Assembly (NCBI GenBank): GCA_002344525.1
Contig: DDTJ01000003.1
Span: 14,096 to 68,222 of the forward strand
Reading direction: 5' to 3'
DNA: 54,127 nt
Origin: Akkermansiaceae bacterium UBA2367
Lineage (GTDB): Bacteria > Verrucomicrobiota > Verrucomicrobiia > Verrucomicrobiales > DEV007
Position 1 is the first letter of the stretch, and each line of letters starts with the position of its first letter. The notes under the pieces are model-generated. The model had not been told where the DNA came from and did no database searches. It saw nothing but the letters and a program-made list of their open reading frames with translations. A program made the translations under genes and the position numbers. Below, piece by piece: positions 25,306-33,832 of this stretch.

Positions 25306-26961
25306 ATGCCCGCCATCACTCCAGAGCAGTTCGAGAAATACCTCTCGGAACCCGAGGGCGTCCGGCTCGAGTTCAAGGAGGCGAGGAACCGCTACGACTT
25401 CGAGAAGCTCAAGGAATACTGCGTCGCCTTGGCCAACGAAGGCGGCGGCATCATGATCCTCGGCGTCTCCGACAAACGCCCGCGCCTCGTCGTCGGCACG
25501 ACCGCATTCGAAGAGCCGGGCCGCACCGAAGCCGGGCTGCACGAGCAGTTCGGACGTCGCATTCCCGTCGAGGAGCTTCGCTACCAAGGCAAGCGGACCT
25601 TGCTGGTCCATGTCCCGAGCCGCCTCCCCGGCTGCGCGTGGAACCTTAAGGGCCGCTACCTCAAGCGGGCGGGGGACGGGCTAGCCTCCCTCGGCGACCA
25701 CGAGCTGAAGGAGATCTTCGCCGAAACCGGCCCCGACTTCACCGCCGAACTGGTTCCGGGCGCGGATCTCCTTTCCCTCCAACCGGGAGCCGTCGCCGAG
25801 TTCCGCAAACGCTGGCAGCAGAAGTCCGGGAATCCCCGCCTCGCCACCCTGACGGACGGTCAACTCCTGCAGGATTGCTCGCTGATCGACGGCGACCGCA
25901 TCACCTACGCCGCCCTCATCCTGCTGGGCAGGCCCGCCGCCATCACCCGCCATCTCGCTCAAGCGGAAGTCGTCTTCGAATACCGTTCCTCCGAGGCCGC
26001 TGGTCCCGCCGCCGACCGCGAGGAATACCGCGAGCCCTTCCTGCTCTTCCACGACCGCCTCTGGTCCAAGATCAACCTCCGCAACGACCGCCAGAGCTTC
26101 CAGCAGGACTTTTTCCGCTACGACATCCCCACCTTCGACGAGACCTCCATCCGCGAGGCCGTGCTGAACGCCGTCTGCCACCGGGACTACCGGGCTGGCG
26201 GCTCCGTCTTCATCCGCCAGTATTCCCGGCGGCTGGAGATCGTCAGCCCCGGCGGCTTCCCTCCCGGCATCACCCCGGAGAACATCGCCGACCAGCAGAA
26301 CCCGCGGAACCGCCGCCTCGCCGAAGCCCTGAACCGCTGCGGTTTCATCGAACGCTCCGGCCAAGGGGTCAACCTCATGATCGAGCAGGCCATCCGGCAA
26401 ACCAAGCCCCTGCCGGATTTCTCCCGCTCCCACCCCCACGAAGTCTTTCTCCTCCTCGCCGGCACGGTGCAGAATCCCGCCTTTCTCCGCTTCATCGAGC
26501 GTCTCGGCGAGGATGCCCTCTCCCGCTTCCAGACCCTCGATTTTCTCACCCTCGACGCCCTCGCCCACGGACGGAAGCTAGCCCCGGAGATGAAGAACCG
26601 CCTTCCCGGCCTGATTGAAGCTGGAGCAGTGGAGTCCCAAGGGCGGGGAAAAGGCCAGCGTTTCTTCCTCTCCCGCGCCCTCTACGAGATCATGGGAACC
26701 CCCGGCGTCCACACCCGTCAGCAGGGGCTGGATTACGAGACGAATAAGGAACTCCTCCTCAAGCACCTCCGGTCCTGCGGCGATTCAGGATCCCGGATGG
26801 CGGAACTGCAGCAAGTGCTCCCCGCCCAGTCGCGGGCTTCCATCCTCCGGATGCTGAACGACTTGCGCGGGGAAGATCGCATCGGCTTGGCTGGAAACAG
26901 CCGCGCCCGACGTTGGTTTATGCTTCAACCAATCGATCCTGACGCAAAAGCTGACGCATAA
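25306..26961 (+). CDS. AlbA_2/Schlafen-like ATP-binding protein
   Basis: A 551-residue protein with the same architecture as the one in the hsd operon. The N-terminal AlbA_2 domain (about 8-125) contains GVRLEFKEARNRYDFEKLKE and ALANEGGGIMILGVSD. The GHKL-type ATP-binding part (about 275-345) has IREAVLNAVCHRDYRAGG and LEIVSPGGFPPGITPEN, followed by GFIERSGQGV and two C-terminal winged-helix-like regions. Such proteins are annotated as ATP-binding or transcriptional regulators without proven function. The C-terminal residues PDAKADA and the stop codon are encoded inside a TGACGCA repeat. The start is MPAITPEQFEKYL; a TTG-started frame extends 26 residues further upstream but looks non-conserved. 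Confidence 0.83.
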   Translation: MPAITPEQFEKYLSEPEGVRLEFKEARNRYDFEKLKEYCVALANEGGGIMILGVSDKRPRLVVGTTAFEEPGRTEAGLHEQFGRRIPVEELRYQGKRTLLVHVPSRLPGCAWNLKGRYLKRAGDGLASLGDHELKEIFAETGPDFTAELVPGADLLSLQPGAVAEFRKRWQQKSGNPRLATLTDGQLLQDCSLIDGDRITYAALILLGRPAAITRHLAQAEVVFEYRSSEAAGPAADREEYREPFLLFHDRLWSKINLRNDRQSFQQDFFRYDIPTFDETSIREAVLNAVCHRDYRAGGSVFIRQYSRRLEIVSPGGFPPGITPENIADQQNPRNRRLAEALNRCGFIERSGQGVNLMIEQAIRQTKPLPDFSRSHPHEVFLLLAGTVQNPAFLRFIERLGEDALSRFQTLDFLTLDALAHGRKLAPEMKNRLPGLIEAGAVESQGRGKGQRFFLSRALYEIMGTPGVHTRQQGLDYETNKELLLKHLRSCGDSGSRMAELQQVLPAQSRASILRMLNDLRGEDRIGLAGNSRARRWFMLQPIDPDAKADA

Positions 26962-27060
26962 ATTCTGACGCATAAATTCTCAATCCATTGATAATGAGAT
27001 CGTTAAATAGATTTCCGATCACATCGGAAACCCGATCCTGACGCATAAACTGACGCAAGC
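26934..27060. repeat. CTGACGCATAA direct/tandem repeats
   Basis: CGATCCTGACGCAAAAGC at 26934, then two tandem TGACGCATAAATTC units, is echoed by CGATCCTGACGCATAAAC at 27033 followed by TGACGCAAGC. Between them lies AT-rich sequence including a perfect hairpin: TTCCGAT 27013-27019, loop CAC, ATCGGAA 27023-27029. The first copy encodes the last codons and stop of the AlbA_2 gene. The second is directly before the enolase-family start. Confidence 0.65.
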
Positions 27061-27064
27061 CACC

Positions 27065-28453
27065 ATGCCCACCCACCCCAAATCCGCCCGCATCCGCGAA
27101 GTCTCCCTCCATTTCATCCCCATCGAGATGCGGGTGCCGCTGAAGTTCGGAAGCCAGATCGTCGATTCCGTCACCTGCGCCCGCACCCGCGTCGTCGTCG
27201 AGGGGGCGGACGGGAAAACCGCCACCGGCTGGGGCGAGACGCCCCTCGCCGTCGCCTGGGTCTGGCCCTCCGCCCTGCCCTACGAGGAACGCCTCACCGC
27301 GCTGAAGGATTTCACCCTTGCCATCGCCCGCGACCTCTCGACATGGGACGCGGCGGGCCACGCCATCGAGCTCGGCCACGACTTCATCGAGCACCGCCTC
27401 CACGCCCTGCAGGATGCCTTCAACGCCGACCGCGCTCCCGAGGCCGCCCTGCCGCATCTCGCCGCGCTGGTCTGCTTCTCCCTCTTCGACCTCGCCGTCC
27501 ACGACGCCTACGGCAAGCTCCACGACCGACCTGTCTACGAGACCTACGGACCCGAGTTCCTCTCCCGCGACCTCGCCGATCTGCTCGAAGGCGACGCCGA
27601 CTTCCGTGGAAAACATCCGTCCGACTTCCTCGTGGCGAAGCCCTCCCTGCGCCTCCCCGTCTGGCACCTCGTCGCCGGACTCGATCCCCTCGACCCCGCC
27701 GACCTCACCGGCAGCGAGCCGGACGACGGCTATCCCGTGCTGCTTCGCGACTGGATCCGCGAAGACGGGCTCGACTGCCTCAAGGTCAAACTGCGGGGCA
27801 ACGACGCGGCTTGGGACTACGAGCGCCTCGTCCGCATCGGCGCGATCTCGCGCGAGACCGACGTGACTTGGCTGACGGCCGACTTCAACTGCACCGTCAC
27901 CGATCCCGCCTACGTGAACGAGATCCTCGACCGGCTCAAGTCCGACGATCCCGTCACCTACCAGAAGCTCCTCTACGTCGAGCAGCCCTTCCCCTACGAC
28001 CTCGAAGCGAACCGCATCGACGTGCGCAGCGTCAGCGCACGGAAGCCGCTCTTCATGGACGAGAGCGCCCACGATTGGCGTTTTGTCAGGCTCGGTCGCG
28101 AACTCGGCTGGTCGGGCGTGGCGCTGAAGACCTGCAAGACCCAGACCGGTGCCCTCCTCAGCCTCTGCTGGGCCAAGGCCCGCGGCATGACCCTGATGGT
28201 GCAGGACCTCACCAACCCCATGCTCGCGCAGATCCCGCACTTCCTCCTCGCCGCCCACGCCGGGACGATCATGGGGGTGGAGTCGAACGGGATGCAGTTC
28301 TACCCCGAGGCCAGCGCCCCCGAACGAGTCGTGCATCCGGGCCTCTACCGGAGAAAAGAGGGTGTGCTCGACGGCTCGACCCTGTCAGGTGCGGGCTTCG
28401 GGTATCGAGTGGAGGAGATTGGGAGGGAATTGACGGAGGCGGTGTTTGGATGA
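27065..28453 (+). CDS. enolase superfamily enzyme (muconate lactonizing/epimerase-like)
   Basis: A 462-residue enolase-superfamily protein of the muconate-lactonizing/dipeptide-epimerase branch. The catalytic KxK motif appears as CLKVKLRGND near residue 240. The metal ligands are in TADFNCTV, YVEQPFPYD and LFMDESAHDW, and the second catalytic lysine is in ALKTCKTQTG. The N-terminal capping domain has FGSQIVDSVTCARTRVVVEG. It is about 80-100 residues longer than usual, mostly between the cap and barrel (about 85-200). Substrate cannot be inferred, since racemisation, epimerisation and dehydration all occur in this group. It ends with ATGA overlapping the start of a small ORF. Confidence 0.85.
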   Translation: MPTHPKSARIREVSLHFIPIEMRVPLKFGSQIVDSVTCARTRVVVEGADGKTATGWGETPLAVAWVWPSALPYEERLTALKDFTLAIARDLSTWDAAGHAIELGHDFIEHRLHALQDAFNADRAPEAALPHLAALVCFSLFDLAVHDAYGKLHDRPVYETYGPEFLSRDLADLLEGDADFRGKHPSDFLVAKPSLRLPVWHLVAGLDPLDPADLTGSEPDDGYPVLLRDWIREDGLDCLKVKLRGNDAAWDYERLVRIGAISRETDVTWLTADFNCTVTDPAYVNEILDRLKSDDPVTYQKLLYVEQPFPYDLEANRIDVRSVSARKPLFMDESAHDWRFVRLGRELGWSGVALKTCKTQTGALLSLCWAKARGMTLMVQDLTNPMLAQIPHFLLAAHAGTIMGVESNGMQFYPEASAPERVVHPGLYRRKEGVLDGSTLSGAGFGYRVEEIGRELTEAVFG

Positions 28454-28659
28454 GCGGGAAACTTGACAGAAAACTGGAAGGCAAGCGGTTGAAAGCAATG
28501 GCTGGCTTTCCAACAGACTCGATGCCAAAGAAGCGTCGCGTGGCGCTTCCCATCATTCCAGCTCCGGCAGGCGCTCGGCCTTTCGATCTCAGCGGTGAGC
28601 GGTTGCTGGAGCTGGAGACGGAATCCTACGCTCCCGATCTCTTCGCTAACCCAAGATAA
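28450..28659 (+). CDS. small ORF coupled to the enolase-family gene, 69 aa
   Basis: The ATG overlaps the upstream stop (ATGA), typical of translational coupling. The predicted 69-residue product starts with a basic segment (MSGKLDRKLEGKRLKAMAG), then PKKRRVALPIIPAPAGARPF and DLSGERLLELETESYAPDLF. The second half has the look of a short regulatory or antitoxin-like peptide, but I do not recognise a family. The internal ATG at 28522 is an alternative start. It ends 7 bp before the macro-domain gene, so the two may work together. Confidence 0.45.
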   Translation: MSGKLDRKLEGKRLKAMAGFPTDSMPKKRRVALPIIPAPAGARPFDLSGERLLELETESYAPDLFANPR

Positions 28660-28666
28660 AAGTCGA

Positions 28667-29152
28667 ATGGCCATTTGTTACACTATTGGAGATGCGACAA
28701 AGCCTAACGGCGAAGATCGCAAAATTATTTGCCACGTTTGCAACGACATTGGCGGCTGGGGCGCTGGGTTTGTCATCGCTCTTTCGAAACGTTGGAAGTT
28801 GCCCGAACAGCGATACAGAGAGTGGCATGCAGGACGCACCGACGATATGCCTTTTGCATTGGGTTCCGTCCAATTCGTTCACGTTGATCCAGACATCACC
28901 GTTGCAAATATGATCGGGCAGCATGGGATTCGTCGCAGTTCCAATGGCTCTCCACCTGTTCGTTACGAGGCCATTCGGGCCGCCCTTGGTATCGTTGCAG
29001 ACTACGCCATCGAACATTCGGCATCCGTTCATATGCCACGCATTGGAGCTGGGCTTGCCGGAGGAGATTGGCCCACCATAGAGCAAATCGTAGAGGATAC
29101 TCTTTGCGCTCGATCCATCAGCGTCACGGTATACGATCTACCGCCCAAATAA
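28667..29152 (+). CDS. macro domain protein (ADP-ribose-1''-phosphate phosphatase-like)
   Basis: A 161-residue single macro domain. The ADP-ribose-binding motif is ICHVCNDIGGWGAGFVIALS near residues 19-38, close to the CNxxGxWGxG pattern of the yeast Poa1p/ALC1-like branch. The second loop is MPRIGAGLAGGDWP near residue 126. The family binds or hydrolyses ADP-ribose derivatives such as ADP-ribose-1''-phosphate or ADP-ribosyl esters. Base composition is visibly less GC-rich than the neighbours, which hints at later acquisition. It lies just downstream of a small coupled ORF. Confidence 0.88.
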   Translation: MAICYTIGDATKPNGEDRKIICHVCNDIGGWGAGFVIALSKRWKLPEQRYREWHAGRTDDMPFALGSVQFVHVDPDITVANMIGQHGIRRSSNGSPPVRYEAIRAALGIVADYAIEHSASVHMPRIGAGLAGGDWPTIEQIVEDTLCARSISVTVYDLPPK

Positions 29153-29222
29153 ACTCAAACCACCAACTCAAGGACTAACCCTGACAGACCTCTCGGCTGT
29201 GAACCGAACTCTGCAACAAACA

Positions 29223-29741
29223 ATGGGATTTGCTCCATCTCCCCCTTTCCTCATCATCATGGGCGTCTCGGGCTGCGGCAAGACAACGGTCGCGGACCTT
29301 GTCGCGACGGAGATCGGTGGAATCTTCCTCGAAGGCGACGCCTTCCATCCGCCTGCGAACAAGACGAAGATGGGCGCGGGCATTCCGCTGACGGACGAGG
29401 ACCGCTGGCCTTGGTTCGATCTTCTCATCGCGGAGGCAAGGAAGGCCTTGGCGTCGGGCAAACCTCCCGTGCTCGCCTGCTCGGCACTGAAGCAGCGCTA
29501 CCGCGAGCATCTTTTCAGCGGATTCCCCGACTGCCGGCTGGTCTACCTCGAAGGTTCCTACGAACTCATCAAAGACCGGATGGACGCCCGCCAGCACGAA
29601 TACATGACCTCGACCCTGCTGCGGAGCCAATTCGACGCTCTCGAAGCGCCCCAGCCCGGTCCCGGCACGCTGGTCCTCTCCATCGAGCAGGCACCGGAGG
29701 AACTCGTCCGGCAAATCGTCGCTTGGCTCGGCACGGACTGA
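29223..29741 (+). CDS. gntK: gluconokinase
   Basis: A 172-residue P-loop kinase that phosphorylates gluconate to 6-phosphogluconate with ATP. It has the Walker A motif GVSGCGKTT near residues 16-24 and the substrate-binding segment GDAFHPPANKTKMGAGIPLT. DRWPWFDLL, ACSALKQRYREHL and VYLEGSYELI complete the GntK pattern. The ATG at 29223 is chosen; a GTG eight codons upstream is possible. It is followed after five bases by the glycosyltransferase gene, so the two are likely co-transcribed although functionally unrelated. Confidence 0.92.
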   Translation: MGFAPSPPFLIIMGVSGCGKTTVADLVATEIGGIFLEGDAFHPPANKTKMGAGIPLTDEDRWPWFDLLIAEARKALASGKPPVLACSALKQRYREHLFSGFPDCRLVYLEGSYELIKDRMDARQHEYMTSTLLRSQFDALEAPQPGPGTLVLSIEQAPEELVRQIVAWLGTD

Positions 29742-29746
29742 CTCGT

Positions 29747-30685
29747 ATGGGACGCATCCTCTTCATCCGGGGCGGGGCGGTCGGGGATTTCATCCTCACG
29801 ATGCCCTCGCTGCGCCTTGTCCGCGAGACGCTGCCGGACAACGAGATCGAAATCCTCGGCTATCCTTCCATCGCCTCGCTCGCCGTCGCCGCCGGACTGG
29901 CGGATCGCGTGCGCCCGCTGGAGGACCCCCGCCTCGCGACCTTCTTCGCACCGGGAGCAAAACTCGACGAGGAATGGTGTGCCTACTTCGCCAGCTTCGA
30001 TGTGGTCGTGAGCTGCCTCTACGACCCGGACGGCCATTTCGCGGGCAATCTCCGCGTCGCCGGGGTGAAGACGCTGATCCCCTGTCCCTACCGGCCAGAC
30101 GAGACTCCGCCCCATGTCCCGGCGGCGGTCCAGTTCGCGAAGCCGCTCGAATCCCTCGGGCTTTTCCTCGACGAGGCCGGACTCGACCTCGTCTATCCCG
30201 ATCCCCCGGACGAGTCCGATTTCGGTTCCTGCCCGCTGGTCGCCCTGCATCCCGGCAGCGGCAGTCCGCGCAAGAACTGGGGTTACGAAAACTGGATCGC
30301 GGTGCTCACGGCGCTCCATCGCGAGCGACCGGAACTCCGCTTCCTCGTCACCAGCGGAGAGGCCGAGGCGGGGACCATCGGTGACTTCATCGATCTGATG
30401 GGAAAGGCCGGACTGCCCCACAAGCACCTCGCGGGACGTCCCCTCTCCGAACTCGGCGCGATCTACCGCCGCATCGAAGGCTTCCTCGGACACGACAGCG
30501 GACTCTCCCATCTCGCGGCGAGCGCGGGGGCGAAGGGGCTGCTGCTCTTCGGACCGACCGAGCCGGGAATCTGGGCTCCGGTGTCGCCACGAGTGAAGGC
30601 GCTGCGCTCGCCAGATCGGACCTTGGGCGGGTTCGAGGTGGAGGAGGTCGTGGCGGCTGCGAGAGAGTTGTTCACCGCCTTGTAG
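29747..30685 (+). CDS. glycosyltransferase family 9 (ADP-heptose:LPS heptosyltransferase-like)
   Basis: A 312-residue GT-B enzyme. The N-terminal domain starts ILFIRGGAVGDFILTMPSLR, the family's acceptor-side motif, and the C-terminal domain has VALHPGSGSPRKNWGYENW and GHDSGLSHLAASAGAKGLLLFGPTEP in the nucleotide-sugar site. GT9 enzymes add heptose or related sugars to the lipopolysaccharide core. Which sugar is moved here is unknown. The length is slightly below that of WaaF/WaaC. The gene follows gntK by five bases. Confidence 0.88.
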   Translation: MGRILFIRGGAVGDFILTMPSLRLVRETLPDNEIEILGYPSIASLAVAAGLADRVRPLEDPRLATFFAPGAKLDEEWCAYFASFDVVVSCLYDPDGHFAGNLRVAGVKTLIPCPYRPDETPPHVPAAVQFAKPLESLGLFLDEAGLDLVYPDPPDESDFGSCPLVALHPGSGSPRKNWGYENWIAVLTALHRERPELRFLVTSGEAEAGTIGDFIDLMGKAGLPHKHLAGRPLSELGAIYRRIEGFLGHDSGLSHLAASAGAKGLLLFGPTEPGIWAPVSPRVKALRSPDRTLGGFEVEEVVAAARELFTAL

Positions 30686-30856
30686 AAGAGAATTCTTTTT
30701 TCAGCAAAAGGAGATTCTTCTTCTAGGCGTGAATAACTGGGAGATGTCTTCTCAACCGATTGAACGTGAATCCGTTATGATGGAATCGGGAGGGGGCGAC
30801 AACTGCGGTGGAAACTTGGAAGAACCGGGTTGATCCACCTAATAAGCAGGAGTTGT

Positions 30857-31582
30857 TCATGGTTCTTCGCTGTTCTTCACGAGATCTTCACGATTTTGTT
30901 GAAGGGTCCACCGTTGCTCCCGCAGGGCCTCGGCGGCGGCGCTGATCTCGGCCTCCTTTTTGCTGCTGCCGGAGCCTTGGCCGAGGGTGATGCCCTCCCA
31001 GCGGACTTCGGCGACGAAGGATTTGAGGTGGTCGGGGCCATCCTGCCCGATGATGCGGTAGGTGGGGCTGGCAGGGGCGATGGCTTGAAGGCGCTCCTGC
31101 AGTTCGCCCTTCGGATTCATCTCCTCGGGCTGGGAGAGGGTGTCGTCGATCAGGGAGCCGAAATTGCGGAAGAGGAAATCGCGGGCGGCTTCAAAACCCC
31201 CGTCGAGGTAGACCGCTCCGGCGAGGGCTTCGAAGGCGTCGGAGAGATTCGAGGGTCGTCGCCGCCCGCCGCTGGCGAGTTCGCCCTTGCCGAGGAGGAG
31301 GTGCTCGCCCAGCCCGATGCGGTTCGCGAAGAAGCAGAGAGCCTCGCGCGAGACAAGGCGGCTGCGGAGCTTGGTGAGCGGGCCTTCGCCGACTTCGGGG
31401 AAGCGGCGGAAAAGCTCGTCGGTGAGGACGAGCTGGATGACGGCGTCGCCGAGGTATTCGAGCCGCTGGTTGTCCGGCTGGGAGCGCTTCGTCTCGCAAG
31501 CGAGGCTGGGATGGGTGAGCGCTTCGGCGAGGAGGGCGGGCTGGGCGAAACGGTAGCCGATGGTGGCCTCGATGGGTTCCAT
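30857..31582 (-). CDS. rnc: ribonuclease III
   Basis: A 241-residue double-stranded-RNA endonuclease. The RNase III signature is QRLEYLGDAVIQLVLTDELF, with the catalytic Glu/Asp pair. The second metal-binding region is LSDAFEALAGAVYLDGGF. The C-terminal dsRNA-binding domain (about 155-228) has NPKGELQERLQA and GQGSGSSKKEAEISAAAEAL. Length is normal. The ATG at 31582 (MEPIEATIGYRF) is preceded by GCTTGTCCCATCC; a longer frame would run into the tRNA. It processes rRNA and structured mRNA leaders. It lies immediately downstream of tRNA-His on the same strand. Confidence 0.94.
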   Translation of the reverse strand: MEPIEATIGYRFAQPALLAEALTHPSLACETKRSQPDNQRLEYLGDAVIQLVLTDELFRRFPEVGEGPLTKLRSRLVSREALCFFANRIGLGEHLLLGKGELASGGRRRPSNLSDAFEALAGAVYLDGGFEAARDFLFRNFGSLIDDTLSQPEEMNPKGELQERLQAIAPASPTYRIIGQDGPDHLKSFVAEVRWEGITLGQGSGSSKKEAEISAAAEALREQRWTLQQNREDLVKNSEEP

Positions 31583-31629
31583 GGATGGGACAAGCGCGGC
31601 TCCCTCAACCAAGGAGGGAGGGGAAAAAG

Positions 31630-31705
31630 TGGGGTGGCTGACGGGGATCGAACCCGCGACAACCGGAATCACAATCCGGGGCTCTGCCACTGAGCTACAG
31701 CCACC
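31630..31705 (-). tRNA. tRNA-His (GTG)
   Basis: The reverse complement folds as a complete cloverleaf. The acceptor stem GTGGCTG pairs with CAGCCAC, with an additional encoded G-1 opposite C73, the histidine identity feature. The D-arm is GCTC-AGTGGCAGA-GC. The anticodon arm is CCGGA-TTGTGAT-TCCGG with anticodon GTG. The T-arm is GCGGG-TTCGATC-CCCGT. CCA is encoded at the 3' end (31630-31632). It sits 48 bp upstream of rnc on the same strand. Confidence 0.95.
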
Positions 31706-31830
31706 ATCGCGACGGACGACCACGGGTGGGCCGCACCGGACGGGAGGGGACATTAGGTCAAAGCCCTCCCGATTTCCAAGGGAAAATGAGCGTCCCTTGC
31801 AAAATCGGGGCCTTGTGGCATGGCATCCCC

Positions 31831-32415
31831 ATGTCCCCCGCCCTCGACCCTGACTGGAGACCGGTCGCCTTCAAGGAATGGCAGCTCGTCGCCGACGCCA
31901 TCGTGGCGGGCGGGCAGAGCGTGCTGCTGCGGAAGGGCGGCATTTCCGAGGGCAAGGCGGGATTCCAGTGGTTGCACGGGCGTTTCTTCCTTTTTCCCAG
32001 CCTCTTCCACGAGCAGGCGGAGCAGGTCGCGCCCTTGCCGGACGGTTCCTTGCGCTCGTGGGAGCCGGTCGCGGGCCTCGCGGAGGATGAAGTCGCCTTC
32101 AGCGTCTATGTCGAGACGATCGCGACGGGACGGATCGTCGATTGGGACGAGGTTCTGCTCCTCGCCCCCTACCACATCTGGCGCGAGGAGATCGTGCGCG
32201 AACGTTTCGAGTGGGGCGAGGAACCGGGCCTTTCTTGGGCCACGATCCTGGCGTGGCGGCTGCGGGAGCCGTGGGTTTTGAAGGATCGCGCCAGCTTCGG
32301 CGGCTGCCGTTCTTGGTTCGGTCTGCCTGCGGACGAGGGCGGGGGTTGGCGGGACCGCCTTTCCGCCGCCGAGGCAGTCGAGCCGAGTTGCGGTTGGCCG
32401 GAGTGGTTGATTTAA
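31831..32415 (+). CDS. DUF1802 family protein
   Basis: A 194-residue protein of unknown function. It shows the family pattern of an N-terminal VAFKEWQLVADAIVAGGQSV followed by LLRKGGISEGKAGFQWLHGRFFLFPSLFHEQ, and a C-terminal LLAPYHIWREEIVRERFEWG. The conserved Lys/Glu/His residues suggest an enzyme, but no activity is known. The start at 31831 (MSPALDPDWRPV) is chosen because the conserved part begins at WRPVAFKEW. It is preceded by GCATCCCC. The gene is divergent from the tRNA-His/rnc pair. Confidence 0.82.
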   Translation: MSPALDPDWRPVAFKEWQLVADAIVAGGQSVLLRKGGISEGKAGFQWLHGRFFLFPSLFHEQAEQVAPLPDGSLRSWEPVAGLAEDEVAFSVYVETIATGRIVDWDEVLLLAPYHIWREEIVRERFEWGEEPGLSWATILAWRLREPWVLKDRASFGGCRSWFGLPADEGGGWRDRLSAAEAVEPSCGWPEWLI

Positions 32416-32486
32416 GCGTTGGCAAAGCGCCGTCGGTGCGGTTTCATAGGTCGCGCCGCCACTGCGTCCGCCATCCCTCCCGCGCC

Positions 32487-33224
32487 ATGCTCCCCGAAGT
32501 CGAGAAACTCCTCCGCGTCCAGCACCACGACCAGAAGATCAAAGCCATCGATAAGGAGCTCGCCGGCATCCCGGTGGAGGCCGAGGACATCCGTGATCGC
32601 CTCGTCGCCGACCAGCGCGCCGTTGAGACGGCGAAGACGGAGATGCAGCAGACCGAGGTCGCGATCAAGAACCTCGAACTTGACGTGGCGACCCGCCGTA
32701 GCACCATCGGCAAGCTGAAGGTGCAGCAGTTCGAGACCCGCAAGAACGAGGAATACCAGCGCATGGGCCTTGAGATCGAGCGCTACACCGCCGAGATCGC
32801 GGGCTTGGAGGACCGCGAGATCGAGTTGATGGAAAAAGCGGAGACGCAGAAAAAGGCCCTCGAGGCGGCCCGCTCCCAACTGCAGGAGAACGAAGTTTCG
32901 GTGAAGGAGGAGTTGGAAGACCTCGAAGCCTTGTCCGAAAAATTGAAGGCCGACCGCGCCGCCGAACTGGCCGAGCGCGACCGCCTCACTGCCGAACTCG
33001 ATTCCGCCGTGCTCGACAACTACCAGCGCCTTTTCAAGTCGAAGGCCGGTATCGCCGTGGCCGGGCTTGTCGACGAGGTTTGCCAAGGCTGCCACATGAA
33101 GGTCGTGAAATCGACGGTCATCGAGGTGAAGGCCGAGCAGCGCCTCGCCCACTGCGAGAACTGCGGCCGCATCCTCTACTGGTGGACCGACGAGCGCGTC
33201 GGGAAAAACCGCGGGGAGTATTGA
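32487..33224 (+). CDS. coiled-coil protein with C-terminal C4 zinc ribbon (CT398-like)
   Basis: A 245-residue protein. Residues about 5-195 form a long antiparallel coiled coil rich in Glu, Lys, Ala and Leu. The C-terminus holds a zinc ribbon with CQGCHMKV and CENCGRILYW. The architecture is that of the CT398 family, whose members have been linked to flagellar/type III components or RNA polymerase in some bacteria but generally have unclear roles. It overlaps the GNAT gene by one base (TGATG), so the two are translationally coupled. Confidence 0.85.
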   Translation: MLPEVEKLLRVQHHDQKIKAIDKELAGIPVEAEDIRDRLVADQRAVETAKTEMQQTEVAIKNLELDVATRRSTIGKLKVQQFETRKNEEYQRMGLEIERYTAEIAGLEDREIELMEKAETQKKALEAARSQLQENEVSVKEELEDLEALSEKLKADRAAELAERDRLTAELDSAVLDNYQRLFKSKAGIAVAGLVDEVCQGCHMKVVKSTVIEVKAEQRLAHCENCGRILYWWTDERVGKNRGEY

Positions 33225-33772
33225 TGCAAGTGAAGCTCCGCGACGGTCGCGAAGTCACGATCCGCGCGGCGCGACCGGACGACAAGGAGCGCCTCCGCGC
33301 CGCCTTCCGCCGTCTCTCGCCCGAATCCGTCTACCAGCGTCTCTTTGTCCACAAGCGCGACCTCAGCGAGACGGAGTTGAAAATCCTCACCGAGATCGAT
33401 TTCGACCGCGCCGCGGACCTCCTCGCCACCGTGGTCGAGGACGGGGAGGAGCGCGTCGTCGCCTCCGGGACCTACGCCGCCTTCGACGCCCCCGGCGGAG
33501 AACGGCACGCCGAGGTCGCCTTCGTCGTGGACGAGGCTTTCCGTGGGCAGGGCCTCGCGAGTCGGCTCCTACGGGAGCTCGTCTCGCTCGCGCGGGAGCA
33601 CGGGATCGTGCGTTTCGAGGCGGAGGTGCTGCCTTGGAACCGGGCGATGCGGCACGTTTTCGAATCCTGCGGCCTGCTGATCGTGGAAAGCGACGACGGA
33701 GGGACGATCCACCTCTCGATCGCCTTGGAGGACGATCCGGCGGGCGGCGCTTCTCCGGAGAGGGCCGTTTGA
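33224..33772 (+). CDS. GNAT family N-acetyltransferase
   Basis: A 182-residue acetyltransferase. Conserved N-terminal strands are REVTIRAARPDDKERLRAAF and SVYQRLFVHKRDLSETEL, and the acetyl-CoA pyrophosphate loop is VDEAFRGQGLASRLLRELVS. The sequence resembles the acetyltransferase domain of Pat-type protein lysine acetyltransferases (RxxRPEDxxxL and SxxSxYxRFF-like pattern) but lacks their large nucleotide-binding domain. Substrate is unknown. Translation is coupled to the upstream zinc-ribbon protein. Confidence 0.85.
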   Translation: MQVKLRDGREVTIRAARPDDKERLRAAFRRLSPESVYQRLFVHKRDLSETELKILTEIDFDRAADLLATVVEDGEERVVASGTYAAFDAPGGERHAEVAFVVDEAFRGQGLASRLLRELVSLAREHGIVRFEAEVLPWNRAMRHVFESCGLLIVESDDGGTIHLSIALEDDPAGGASPERAV

Positions 33773-33832
33773 CCCGTCCCGCCGGGGATGCTAGGCTTGC
33801 CGCCTTTCGGCTCCCCGCCGCCCTGCCCCTCC

